Below are positions 9,458-17,058 of a DNA stretch of 64,000 bases, piece after piece. The first letter of the stretch is position 1; each line of letters starts with the position of its first letter. Made by a program: the position numbers and the translations under genes. The notes under the pieces were generated by a model. That model had not been told where the DNA came from and searched no databases. It saw nothing but the letters and a program-made list of their open reading frames with translations. The stretch spans positions 124,001 to 188,000 of the forward strand of contig NZ_JAAZWC010000006.1 in NCBI RefSeq assembly GCF_013185195.1, written 5' to 3'. This stretch comes from Saccharibacillus qingshengii (GTDB lineage: Bacteria > Bacillota > Bacilli > Paenibacillales > Paenibacillaceae).

Positions 9458-11518
9458 TTACAAATGCTCGTCCATCCATCCCGCGATATACGACAGCCGC
9501 GCCACCCGCAGCGATGGGTGGCCGCCGCGGGACAGGTCGTGGCTGGCGCCCGGGAAGCGAACCAGCCGGGTCTTGCGGCCGAGGCGCTTGAGCGCGATGA
9601 ACAGCTGCTCGCCCTGTTCGATCGGGCAGCGCAGGTCCTGCTCGCCGTGCAGGATCAGCAGCGGCGTGCGCATCTGCTGCACGTAGGCGAGCGGCGAATG
9701 TTTCCAGAGCAGTTCCGTGTCCTGCCACGGATCGCCGCCGATCTGGTCTTTGGTGAAGTACGGGCCGATATCGCTGACGCCGTAGAAGGAGATCCAGTTC
9801 GAGATCGAGCGCTGCGTCACGGCCGACTTGAAGCGGTCCGTGTGGCCGACGATCCAATTGGTCATGAAGCCGCCGTAGCTGCCGCCCGTTACGCCAAGGC
9901 GCGTCTCGTCGACGTAATCGTAGTTCGCCAGCGCGTAATCGACGATCTCCATCAGATCGCGATAGTCGCCGCCGCCGTAATCGCCGCGGCAGGCGTTGAC
10001 GAATTCCTGGCCGTAGCCGTGTCCGCCGCGCGGATTGGAGAAGAGGACGGCGCAGCCTTGGGCGGCAAGCAGTTGGAACTCGTGCATGAACGTATGGCCG
10101 TACATCATATGCGGACCGCCATGGATCTCGAGGATCGTCGGTACTTTCTTCGGTTCCGAAGAAGAGTCTGCCGCACTGAAGCCGACCGGCTTCATGATCC
10201 AGCCCTGGACTTTGAGGCCGTCCTGCGTGTCGATCCAGAACGATTCCGGCGCGCTGAGTTCATGCTCCCCCAGCCAGGCGCTGTTAGCGTCGGTCAGACG
10301 CGTTTCTTCTCCCGTATCCGGCGAGAAGCGGTACAGATCGCCCGGATTCAGCGGATCGGAGATCGCCACAACGAATCCTCCCCGGTGGTCCGGCGTCAAT
10401 TGGTACACGTCGCGATCGCCTTCCAGCAGCACTTCGTGACCGGAGCCGTCCGCCGCGAAGCGGGCCAGACCGGCGCTGCCGTGACGCGTGAACAGCGCGT
10501 ACACCGAACGGCCGTCTTCGGCGAACAGCGGTTCGGGCGAACCGAGCCCCGAGCGCATATCGCCGACGACAAAGTTGCCGATCAGCAGATCGCGGTCGTC
10601 CGCCAGGCAGACGATGTCTCCGCCTTCGGCCGGGATACTGTACAGCCGGTTCAGCGTCGCATTGTGATAAGAATGGTCGCTTGCGAAGAACGCGATCTTC
10701 GAACCGTCCGGCGAGAAAGCCGGCTGCCCGACGCTCCAGCTCGAATCGGTCAGCTTCCGGCGGCTGCCACCGGAAGCATCCGCGACGTACAGATCGCTGA
10801 TCCACAGCAGATCCGGATCGACCCCGTCTTCGCCGTCTTCCGGAATATAGGCGGTATAAGCGATCGTTGAACCGTCCGGCGACCAGGCGAAGCTGCCGAT
10901 ATCGAACGCGCCGGAGGTCACCGTCTTCGCTTCGCCGCTCGCGGCATCCACGACGAACAGATGATTCCGTCTGCCGTTCCACAGTCCCGATCCGTCGCCT
11001 CGGTAGCGGATCCGGTCGACTACCACTTCTGCGAGCGGCTTGTCCGGTCCGGACACGTCTGCGTTCGGTTCGGTGGCCGATCCGCTGCCTGGATAGGGAA
11101 CTTCCTCGTCGGAGCCGCCGAGCGCTGCTTCGGACTGCGAAGAGACCAGCAGTCTGGAACCGTCGGGAGCCCAGGCGAAGTCTCCCGCGCCTTCGGGCAG
11201 ATCCGTCAGCACGCGGGCTTCGCCGCCGTCTGCCGGAAGCAGCCAGATCTGGCGCTTGTCGCCCTGTTTGCGGACAAAGGCCAATCGGCTGCCGTCCGGC
11301 GACCAGCTCGGGGAAGCATCCTGCTCGCCCGATGTGAATACCGTGTCTTTTGAGCCGTCAGGCGAAAGCACTCGGATTCGTGTGTGGTAGCCGTCTTTTG
11401 CTGCGTTGACCGTCCGTTCGGTGTAGACGATGCGTCCGTCCGCTTTCGAGACGTCGGGTGCGCCCACCCAGACGAAGCGGTAGAGATCTTCCGCGGTCAA
11501 TCCGCGTTTTTCGCTCAT
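9458..11518 (-). CDS. S9-family (acylaminoacyl-/dipeptidyl-peptidase-like) serine peptidase
   Basis: A 686-residue cytoplasmic protein with no signal peptide. Residues ~20-400 form a WD40/PD40-like beta-propeller with repeated SWSPDGSRLAF-type blades. The alpha/beta-hydrolase domain carries the triad Ser547 (GGSYGGF), Asp628 (HGEQDLRCP) and His660 (GASHDLS). Such enzymes remove acylated amino acids or dipeptides from short peptides that fit through the propeller. The final HPSLRVARLSYIAGW region is typical of the YuxL/acylaminoacyl-peptidase group. The gene stands alone, with its own terminator. The residues show an active enzyme; the exact substrate is not readable. Confidence 0.9.
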   Translation of the reverse strand: MSEKRGLTAEDLYRFVWVGAPDVSKADGRIVYTERTVNAAKDGYHTRIRVLSPDGSKDTVFTSGEQDASPSWSPDGSRLAFVRKQGDKRQIWLLPADGGEARVLTDLPEGAGDFAWAPDGSRLLVSSQSEAALGGSDEEVPYPGSGSATEPNADVSGPDKPLAEVVVDRIRYRGDGSGLWNGRRNHLFVVDAASGEAKTVTSGAFDIGSFAWSPDGSTIAYTAYIPEDGEDGVDPDLLWISDLYVADASGGSRRKLTDSSWSVGQPAFSPDGSKIAFFASDHSYHNATLNRLYSIPAEGGDIVCLADDRDLLIGNFVVGDMRSGLGSPEPLFAEDGRSVYALFTRHGSAGLARFAADGSGHEVLLEGDRDVYQLTPDHRGGFVVAISDPLNPGDLYRFSPDTGEETRLTDANSAWLGEHELSAPESFWIDTQDGLKVQGWIMKPVGFSAADSSSEPKKVPTILEIHGGPHMMYGHTFMHEFQLLAAQGCAVLFSNPRGGHGYGQEFVNACRGDYGGGDYRDLMEIVDYALANYDYVDETRLGVTGGSYGGFMTNWIVGHTDRFKSAVTQRSISNWISFYGVSDIGPYFTKDQIGGDPWQDTELLWKHSPLAYVQQMRTPLLILHGEQDLRCPIEQGEQLFIALKRLGRKTRLVRFPGASHDLSRGGHPSLRVARLSYIAGWMDEHL

Positions 11519-11550
11519 GGTATAGCCCTCCTGTGTCGGGTCTGCCCTGG

Positions 11551-11676
11551 TACCTTATCAACACTAAAGGTAAGGTTACGCTCCCCTGAGATTTCGTACT
11601 TGAAGCGTGTACGAAGTCTCCGACGGAATTGTTAGTTCAGGAAAACGTAAACCTCGGATTAAGAGTTGAAAGGGTA
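11551..11676. repeat. Palindromic MITE-like element, copy A
   Basis: About 122 bp bounded by TA dinucleotides. The left end CCTTATCAACACTAAAGG and the reverse complement of the right end (CCCTTTCAACTCTTAATC) begin an imperfect inverted repeat of roughly 40 bp that includes AGGTTACG/AGGTTTACG and ends in CCTGA. A second copy lies at 63624-63831. It has no coding capacity. Size, terminal inversion and TA flanks fit a miniature element mobilised by an IS630/mariner-type transposase, but no transposase is in the window. It sits upstream of the S9 peptidase and the acyltransferase-like gene, inside the 11519-11916 gap. The rest of that gap shows nothing I recognise. Confidence 0.6.
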
Positions 11677-11916
11677 CTAGGCAGCCGGCAAACTTTCTTT
11701 ATATGATAAAGCAACCGTCCGCGATCGGCAAACCGGACCTGACGCGTATTCCGGCGAAAAGGGAGGGGCTTTTTTATTTTCCCGAAAACGTGTTCTGAGA
11801 CCATTGATTCATTGGCTGTTGGTTAAATATACAGTAGAATCTATATCAATCGGCAATTGAAAATGGAAATGCTCACTTTCGGAAAGCGGATGGGCCGATC
11901 CGAAAGGGAAGGGTGA

Positions 11917-12693
11917 ATGGAAACTCGAATGAAGGCGACGGAAGAAATTTTACGGGTATGGAAACGTTTTGATGAGTTTCCGATGGAGACGATCACGAAA
12001 GCCTGGCTGCATGCGAATGGCGAGCCGTTCAAGCCAAGAAGCGTAGCTCGAATGCGCGAACACCGTATCCAGTACGGCACATCCGGGAACTGCTTCGATC
12101 TGGCCCTGTGGCTCATGGACGAGCTGCGGAGCGAAGGGGTCGTGTGCTACCCGGTCGGCGACCACCTGGGTACCGAAGACGCGCATGCGGCCGTGATTGC
12201 GATGGATGGAAGCGGAAGACGGTATTTGTGCGACCTCGGCGACCAATGGCTTCAGCCGATACTCGTCGATCCGGATACCGAAGGATACAGCGAATCGCCG
12301 CTTTCCGGCTTTTTTCCCGGGGCGGATATCGCGGTCGCTTCGGACGGCGGCAGAGCTCTGATTCGCTACATCCGTCCGGGCGGCAAAGAAAGCCATGCGG
12401 AATTCAATCTGAATCCGGCGGGAGAATCGGAATTTCGGGAAGCCGCCGCTTACTCGCAGAGTCTGCTGTCGCTGCCGCTTGTGGAACGGCGTATTCGCCT
12501 TTGTAACGACCGGGTCGTGCATTGGGAGTATGAGAACGGTCAATCGCAGATCAGCAGCGACCGTGGATTGTTCCATGAGAGCGATCCGTTCGGGGACGAG
12601 ACCTGGGCCCGGCGCATCTCGCGGCGGTCGGGGATCGACGAGCGGATCGTGCAGACGGCGCTGGACCTGTATGCGGCGGAAGGTCTGCTGTAG
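11917..12693 (+). CDS. Arylamine N-acetyltransferase/transglutaminase-like protein of unknown substrate
   Basis: A 258-residue soluble protein. Residues 50-110 contain an ordered triad in the pattern of NAT and transglutaminase-like folds: Cys59 in GTSGNCFDLALWL, His90 in EDAHAAVIA and Asp106 in RYLCDLGDQW. The spacing and the acidic-aromatic context resemble arylamine N-acetyltransferases, although overall similarity is weak and the C-terminal half is not recognisable. A cytoplasmic acyl-transfer or Cys-hydrolase activity is likely but inferred. The start has a GGGAAGGG site nearby. It is monocistronic and ends at the terminator at 12715-12761. The neighbouring APH kinases and GNATs are also small-molecule modifying enzymes, on the opposite strand. 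Confidence 0.55.
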   Translation: METRMKATEEILRVWKRFDEFPMETITKAWLHANGEPFKPRSVARMREHRIQYGTSGNCFDLALWLMDELRSEGVVCYPVGDHLGTEDAHAAVIAMDGSGRRYLCDLGDQWLQPILVDPDTEGYSESPLSGFFPGADIAVASDGGRALIRYIRPGGKESHAEFNLNPAGESEFREAAAYSQSLLSLPLVERRIRLCNDRVVHWEYENGQSQISSDRGLFHESDPFGDETWARRISRRSGIDERIVQTALDLYAAEGLL

Positions 12694-12714
12694 ACGGACA
12701 CTTATCTAGGGTTC

Positions 12715-12761
12715 AAAAAAGGACGGAACGCGGCAGGGGGCCGCGCTTTCCGTCCTTTTTT
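12715..12761. terminator. Bidirectional terminator between convergent genes
   Basis: A long stem (12715-12728 with 12748-12761) with an A-run and T-run at its ends and an inner GC stem (12729-12734 with 12740-12745). It serves both the acyltransferase-like gene (plus) and the phosphotransferase (minus). Confidence 0.88.
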
Positions 12762-12795
12762 GTCTGGGAGCCGCGCGGCCTTCGCCGCGTCTTGG

Positions 12796-13866
12796 TTAAG
12801 CTTCCGGGATGACTGCCGCGTCTTGGCCGATCTCGCTGCGGCGGAATTCTTCCACAAAGCCGGCGAGCCAGTCTTCGCCGAAATCCAGGGCTCCGTCCCA
12901 CATCGGCGCAAGCTCCGCGTCGAGCCCCATGGTCCAGAAGCGGCGGACGAGCGCGAACGTTCCGACAGCCGCTTCATCCGCTTCCGTGAACGGACGGATA
13001 GAACGGTAGCCTGCCAGGAACGCCTGCCACAGCGGTTCGATCTGCTCGGCAGACTGCCGCTTGCGGTTCTTGACCTGAGCCAGATCCCAGGCCCGCCAAC
13101 CGGGTGCGGCAAACTCAAAGTCGAAATGCGCAAACCGATCCGCCTGCCGCAGCGCGTTGTTGTTGCCGTGCATGTCGCCGTGGCACAGTCCGAAATCCAG
13201 CCCGTTCGCCGCGGCTTCGGCAGCAGCCGTCTCCAGCCCCAGCGCATAGCGGCGCAGGAAAGGAGCCTCCGGATGATCTTCGCCGATATAGCCAAGAACG
13301 ATCCGGAGCGGGCGGCGGAGCAGCATATCCAGGTCTGCCGGAGCACGCGGCGGCAAAGGTTTTCCGTTGGCGCCGTCCGCCCCGGTTCCGGCGGACAGTC
13401 TGTCCATCGCTGCGTGGAGAGCGGCGGCGGACAGGCCGAATGCGCGGCAGGCTTCTTCGCTCTGCAGCGGATCTTCCGTACCGTCCGCTTCTTGGAACAG
13501 CGCCGCAAAGCGGATGCCTTCCGGTGCCTGCAGCGCCGAGTACAGCCTGCCGTCCGACAGTCTTACCGCAGGCGAAGCCTCGGCTGCCGTGCCGGACAAT
13601 TCGCTTTGCAGCCGCTCAAGCAGTTCCAGCTCAAAGACGATCTCTTCTTCGAGCGCTTCGGCTCGGTATACGCGCAGCATATAAGCGCCGCCGTCCGCGG
13701 TGCGCACCCGGTACGTATCGTTCAAGCCCCGCAGCCAATAGCGGCACTCGCTCCAGGGACCGAGACCGTACAGAGGCTGCAGTTGGCGCTCCAGATAAGC
13801 GGAGCGCAGGATAGATCGGCTGGCGATGTTTTCCTGCTGGATTTTTTTCGAATAGGATGAAGGCAT
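12796..13866 (-). CDS. APH-fold phosphotransferase (small-molecule kinase)
   Basis: A 356-residue soluble protein of the aminoglycoside phosphotransferase/homoserine kinase II superfamily. The catalytic loop is LCHGDMHGNN (about residue 225), and the metal-binding segment reads HFDFEFAAPGWRAWDLA, with DFE in place of the commoner D(F/I)D or DFG. The N-lobe has the glycine loop LRGLNDTYRV and the VYR lysine-region equivalent is weak. It probably phosphorylates a hydroxylated small molecule or an antibiotic; the substrate cannot be read. It lies 40 bases after a second APH-fold gene on the same strand, suggesting co-transcription. Ala/Glu-rich insertions lie in the middle third. Confidence 0.75.
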   Translation of the reverse strand: MPSSYSKKIQQENIASRSILRSAYLERQLQPLYGLGPWSECRYWLRGLNDTYRVRTADGGAYMLRVYRAEALEEEIVFELELLERLQSELSGTAAEASPAVRLSDGRLYSALQAPEGIRFAALFQEADGTEDPLQSEEACRAFGLSAAALHAAMDRLSAGTGADGANGKPLPPRAPADLDMLLRRPLRIVLGYIGEDHPEAPFLRRYALGLETAAAEAAANGLDFGLCHGDMHGNNNALRQADRFAHFDFEFAAPGWRAWDLAQVKNRKRQSAEQIEPLWQAFLAGYRSIRPFTEADEAAVGTFALVRRFWTMGLDAELAPMWDGALDFGEDWLAGFVEEFRRSEIGQDAAVIPEA

Positions 13867-13906
13867 GGTTCAAGGTCTCCTTTGTGTGCCGTCGTTCTTT
13901 TTCTGT

Positions 13907-14776
13907 TTACCGCCGGTATAACGTCTTCCAGTACGTCCAGGCTTCCAGGTAACCGGCCAGATCGTGCGGATGATGCTTGACGCTGAGCCCGGTCCGGCAG
14001 TACAGCTGGATCAGCGTTTCTTCGATCAGCCGCGAGCGGTCGGCCGTGCCCGGTTCCAGTTGTTCGTAAGCGTTCATCAGCGTCTCGATATTCAGATCGT
14101 CCGGCGACGAGCAGAACGCGTACAGAAAATCGTACAGGATCGGCCCGACCATAGGCGAAGGATCGATCACGCCGACCAGCGCCTCCTCGCGGTACACGAA
14201 GTTGTGGACGCCGGTGTCTCCGTGCAGCAGGTATTTTCGGCCTTGGCCGGCATCGTGTTCGAATAACCGCTCCGCGGCGGATAACACATCCTCGTAATCT
14301 TCTTGCGGCAGAGTACCGTTCAGATGGATCCGGGCTTCTTCGATGCCGAAGACGTTAAACTCTTTCCAGGTTCTTCTCGGTCCGTATCCGATCCGTCCCC
14401 ACGGAGCTTCCTGTTCGCATTCTTCATATCGGTTCAGCAGTTCTTTCGTCAGCCGCGCCATCCAGTCTTTTTTGGCTCCGCGATTGAAATGGGTCGTGCC
14501 TTCCATGAATGTATAAGCGAAATAAGAGCCGTCTTCGGCCGTGAACAGAACCTTGGGCAGCAGCGGCGATCGCTCGTAAGCGCGAAGCAGCCGTTCGACG
14601 GTGCGGATCTCGCCGGGCGTTTCGAATTTTAGAATATAAGATTCGCCCCGCTCGGCGTCCAGCTTCAGCACAAGGCCTTCGGTCGTCCCGGACAGCTGAC
14701 GGATATGGGTGATTTTCTCATTGATTCCGTGTTGTTGAAAAAGCGCACGGATATCGTCCAAGGTAAGTTCGTTCAT
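13907..14776 (-). CDS. APH-fold phosphotransferase, second member
   Basis: A 289-residue soluble kinase-like protein. The N-lobe has LSGTTEGLVLKL (nucleotide loop) and YILKFE (ATP lysine). The catalytic loop is LLHGDTGVHNF (about residue 184), and the metal site is GVIDPSP, a common variant of the APH IDP motif. Length is typical for choline/aminoglycoside-type kinases. It precedes the other APH gene (40-base gap, same strand), so the two may act in one pathway. The substrate is unknown. An ATG with an AAGGAG-like site gives the start at 14776. Confidence 0.78.
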   Translation of the reverse strand: MNELTLDDIRALFQQHGINEKITHIRQLSGTTEGLVLKLDAERGESYILKFETPGEIRTVERLLRAYERSPLLPKVLFTAEDGSYFAYTFMEGTTHFNRGAKKDWMARLTKELLNRYEECEQEAPWGRIGYGPRRTWKEFNVFGIEEARIHLNGTLPQEDYEDVLSAAERLFEHDAGQGRKYLLHGDTGVHNFVYREEALVGVIDPSPMVGPILYDFLYAFCSSPDDLNIETLMNAYEQLEPGTADRSRLIEETLIQLYCRTGLSVKHHPHDLAGYLEAWTYWKTLYRR

Positions 14777-14994
14777 GGGTCGTGCTCCTTCAAGGTCTAT
14801 TGCAGAGATCCGGTCGGATCAGCCCGCAGCCGAACATCCTCTCGCCGCAGTAAACGGCCAGGCTGGAGAAGCCGTGCAGGAGCTGCGCTTCCGCGATGGA
14901 ATAGACGTTCAGCGCCGCAAAATAGTTTTGTTCCGGTGTGGCAGCAAGCTCGTTTTGAACAGAATGAGGCAGCAATGGCTTCTTTGTCGTGTGG

Positions 14995-15630
14995 CTAAAC
15001 GTCTGGCAGCGGCCGGATCATATGAATATCCAGCGGCTCTTTCGCCAGCATGTCCGGATCGGGGTCCGATGTATATTCGCTGCCCATGCTCCGATAAAAA
15101 CCGACGGCCGAGCTGGTTTCGGTAGAAGAGATATACAAGGACTTCGCGCCGCGAGCGGACGCTGTGCGGCTGAGCAGCTGCATCAATCTCGTAGCGATCC
15201 CGCGCCTGCGATAAGGCCGACCGACGTACATCAATTCAAGCGTCAGCATATCGGCCTGGAATCCCGGAGGGCGGTGGCCCAGCAGAGCGAAGCCGGCCAG
15301 CCGTTCCCCGTCGTAAGCGCCGACAGCCGCGCCTCCGCGTTCCAGCTCGGAGAGGAAGCGGAGCCGGAGTTCGTCAAGCTGTTTTTTATCCCAGCCGAGG
15401 CACTCGTGTCCGGCTTCGGTCCAGATTTCGCGTCCGTTTTCGATGCGGCAGATTCGCTCGATCTCTTCGGAACGGTCGATATCCGCGAGGCGGCCGACGT
15501 CGTCGCTTCCCATCGTGCGAAAAACGATTGCCGGACATTTGCGCGGTGACCCGTTTGGCGTTGTAGCTTCCAGAGTAAAAGGCGACGATCCATCATGGAG
15601 AGCATGAGCATTCAAAGAACGGGTGTCCAT
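14995..15630 (-). CDS. GNAT-family N-acetyltransferase
   Basis: I chose the ATG at 15628-15630 (211 residues) because an AAGGGG site lies 9 bases upstream; an upstream in-frame ATG at 15654 would place that site inside the gene. The acetyl-CoA binding motif A is visible as VGRPYRRRGIATRLMQ (about residue 135), with motif B in SSAVGFYRSMG. The fold transfers acetyl groups from acetyl-CoA to an amine; the acceptor is unknown. It lies 33 bases downstream of another GNAT gene on the same strand. The 218-base gap to the next gene (14777-14994) holds nothing I can support. Confidence 0.8.
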   Translation of the reverse strand: MDTRSLNAHALHDGSSPFTLEATTPNGSPRKCPAIVFRTMGSDDVGRLADIDRSEEIERICRIENGREIWTEAGHECLGWDKKQLDELRLRFLSELERGGAAVGAYDGERLAGFALLGHRPPGFQADMLTLELMYVGRPYRRRGIATRLMQLLSRTASARGAKSLYISSTETSSAVGFYRSMGSEYTSDPDPDMLAKEPLDIHMIRPLPDV

Positions 15631-15663
15631 CGAAAATTCCCCTTGTCTATCCAAAGATAAACG

Positions 15664-16632
15664 CTACAATTCCACCGCGTAACGCTGCTCTTCGGTCTCG
15701 ATCTCGAAGCCTGCCGCCTGGTACACGCGCAGGGCGTCTTCGTTGAGCGCTTCGACGTCCAGCTCGGCATCCGCGCAGCCGCGCGACCGAATCTCCGACA
15801 GCGCCCGGTTCAGCAGAGCCGAAGCCAGGCCGCGTCTGCGATGCTTCGAGCGCGTCAGCACTTCTTCGATCTCGCCCGTCTCGCCGTCCGATACCCAGTA
15901 CATGAGGCTTGCGGCCGCCTTACCGTCCGCGTGAATCTGGAGCATCCGCCAGCCGCTGCGCGACGACAGATCGCCCAGTCGATCCGCCCCGATCGGCGTT
16001 TCCGGCCAGATCTCCATGTCCAGCGCCAGATAGTCATCGGCCAGTTCGCTGCTCAATACGTCGTATTCGCGCCAGGTGTAACCGTCCGGCAGAGGGAAAG
16101 CATTTGTAGACCCCTCCGTGCCCACGGTTGCGTCGGCGTCCGGCGAGCGTCGCTCCGCGAATGTATGGCACATCCGATACTGCCGCTTCAGCGGCGAGAA
16201 TTCCGGGCGCGAGGTGAAGTAACCGGTATTGGCCGCTTCTTCCGCGTAGTTGCCGAAGCCCAGCAGCGTGCCGTGCGTGTCGGGAAGAAGGGCTTTGAGT
16301 TCCAGTGCCCGGGCATGCAGAACCTCGTACATCGCGCCGAGCAGGTTCGTATCGGTTTCGCGTTCAGGCAGCGTTTTTAAATTGAAAAAGATCCGGTGTT
16401 TGCTCGACGGTTTCGCTGTAGGCGGCATGGTGCTGAATACGTCCACCTGGCCTTTGGCGATGATCTTGTCGTCTTCGAACGCGCAGTAGACGTTCGGCCA
16501 GTTCTCCGGATCGCCGACCCACCAGAAGGTGACGCGCCGTCTTTCGGCCGTTTGATTGTAAAAGGCACCAAGTGCCGGGAAGTCGCTTTCGCGAAAATGT
16601 CGGATCGAATAAGCGGAAGCCGTAGGTTGCAT
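15664..16632 (-). CDS. GNAT-family N-acetyltransferase, two-domain length
   Basis: With the ATG at 16630-16632 this is 322 residues, about twice a single GNAT domain. The C-terminal half carries a clear acetyl-CoA site (TRSKHRRRGLASALLNRAL) followed by ALRVYQAAGFE. The N-terminal half looks like a degenerate GNAT domain (RHFRESDFPALGAFYNQ) without a clear glycine loop. An alternative in-frame ATG 51 bases upstream (16681-16683) is preceded by an almost identical ribosome-binding segment, so either may be used (339 residues). The acceptor is unknown. It probably shares a transcript with the downstream GNAT. Confidence 0.78.
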   Translation of the reverse strand: MQPTASAYSIRHFRESDFPALGAFYNQTAERRRVTFWWVGDPENWPNVYCAFEDDKIIAKGQVDVFSTMPPTAKPSSKHRIFFNLKTLPERETDTNLLGAMYEVLHARALELKALLPDTHGTLLGFGNYAEEAANTGYFTSRPEFSPLKRQYRMCHTFAERRSPDADATVGTEGSTNAFPLPDGYTWREYDVLSSELADDYLALDMEIWPETPIGADRLGDLSSRSGWRMLQIHADGKAAASLMYWVSDGETGEIEEVLTRSKHRRRGLASALLNRALSEIRSRGCADAELDVEALNEDALRVYQAAGFEIETEEQRYAVEL

Positions 16633-16904
16633 GGAAATGAAGTCCTCCTTAGGAACATCTGAATTTGTGGAATGGGATTGCATGGAAATGGAATCCTCCT
16701 CTCCGGCGGGCAGCCCGCCTGCTTTCAGTATGCCTCAGAAGAGCAGGGAGAAATGAACCGTTCTTGCGCAGATCGGAACAAACGAGCGAGGAGCGGGATC
16801 GGAAAACGGACACGGAACGGGAATACTTGGCTGCGGATCTTCAACGCCTGCACGTAAAGTGCGGGCGGTATCGAGTTCCGGCCGCCCAACGGCATAAGCA
16901 AATA

Positions 16905-16940
16905 CGCGCGTCTGATAGCCCGGGGGCCATCAGACGCGCG
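16905..16940 (-). terminator. Strong hairpin downstream of the FAD oxidoreductase gene
   Basis: A perfect 12-bp GC-rich stem (16905-16916 with 16929-16940) with a 12-base loop lies 119 bases past the oxidoreductase stop. Only a short U-rich stretch follows on the minus strand, so termination is probable, not certain. The rest of the gap 16684-17058 shows no gene. Confidence 0.5.
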
Positions 16941-17058
16941 CTGCATGTGAAGGTAAATTGCGGTTGGGGAATCGAGTGCGGCCGGTAAACGGCGCGAGAG
17001 ACGAACAGAGAACGAAAGGGCGACCGCCGGAACAGAGCTTCAGACCGACCGCCGACCG

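Noticed and set aside
14790-14975. 61-residue open frame with a TTG start between an APH and a GNAT gene
   Set aside because: A weak AAAGAAG site is the only support; no recognisable sequence.
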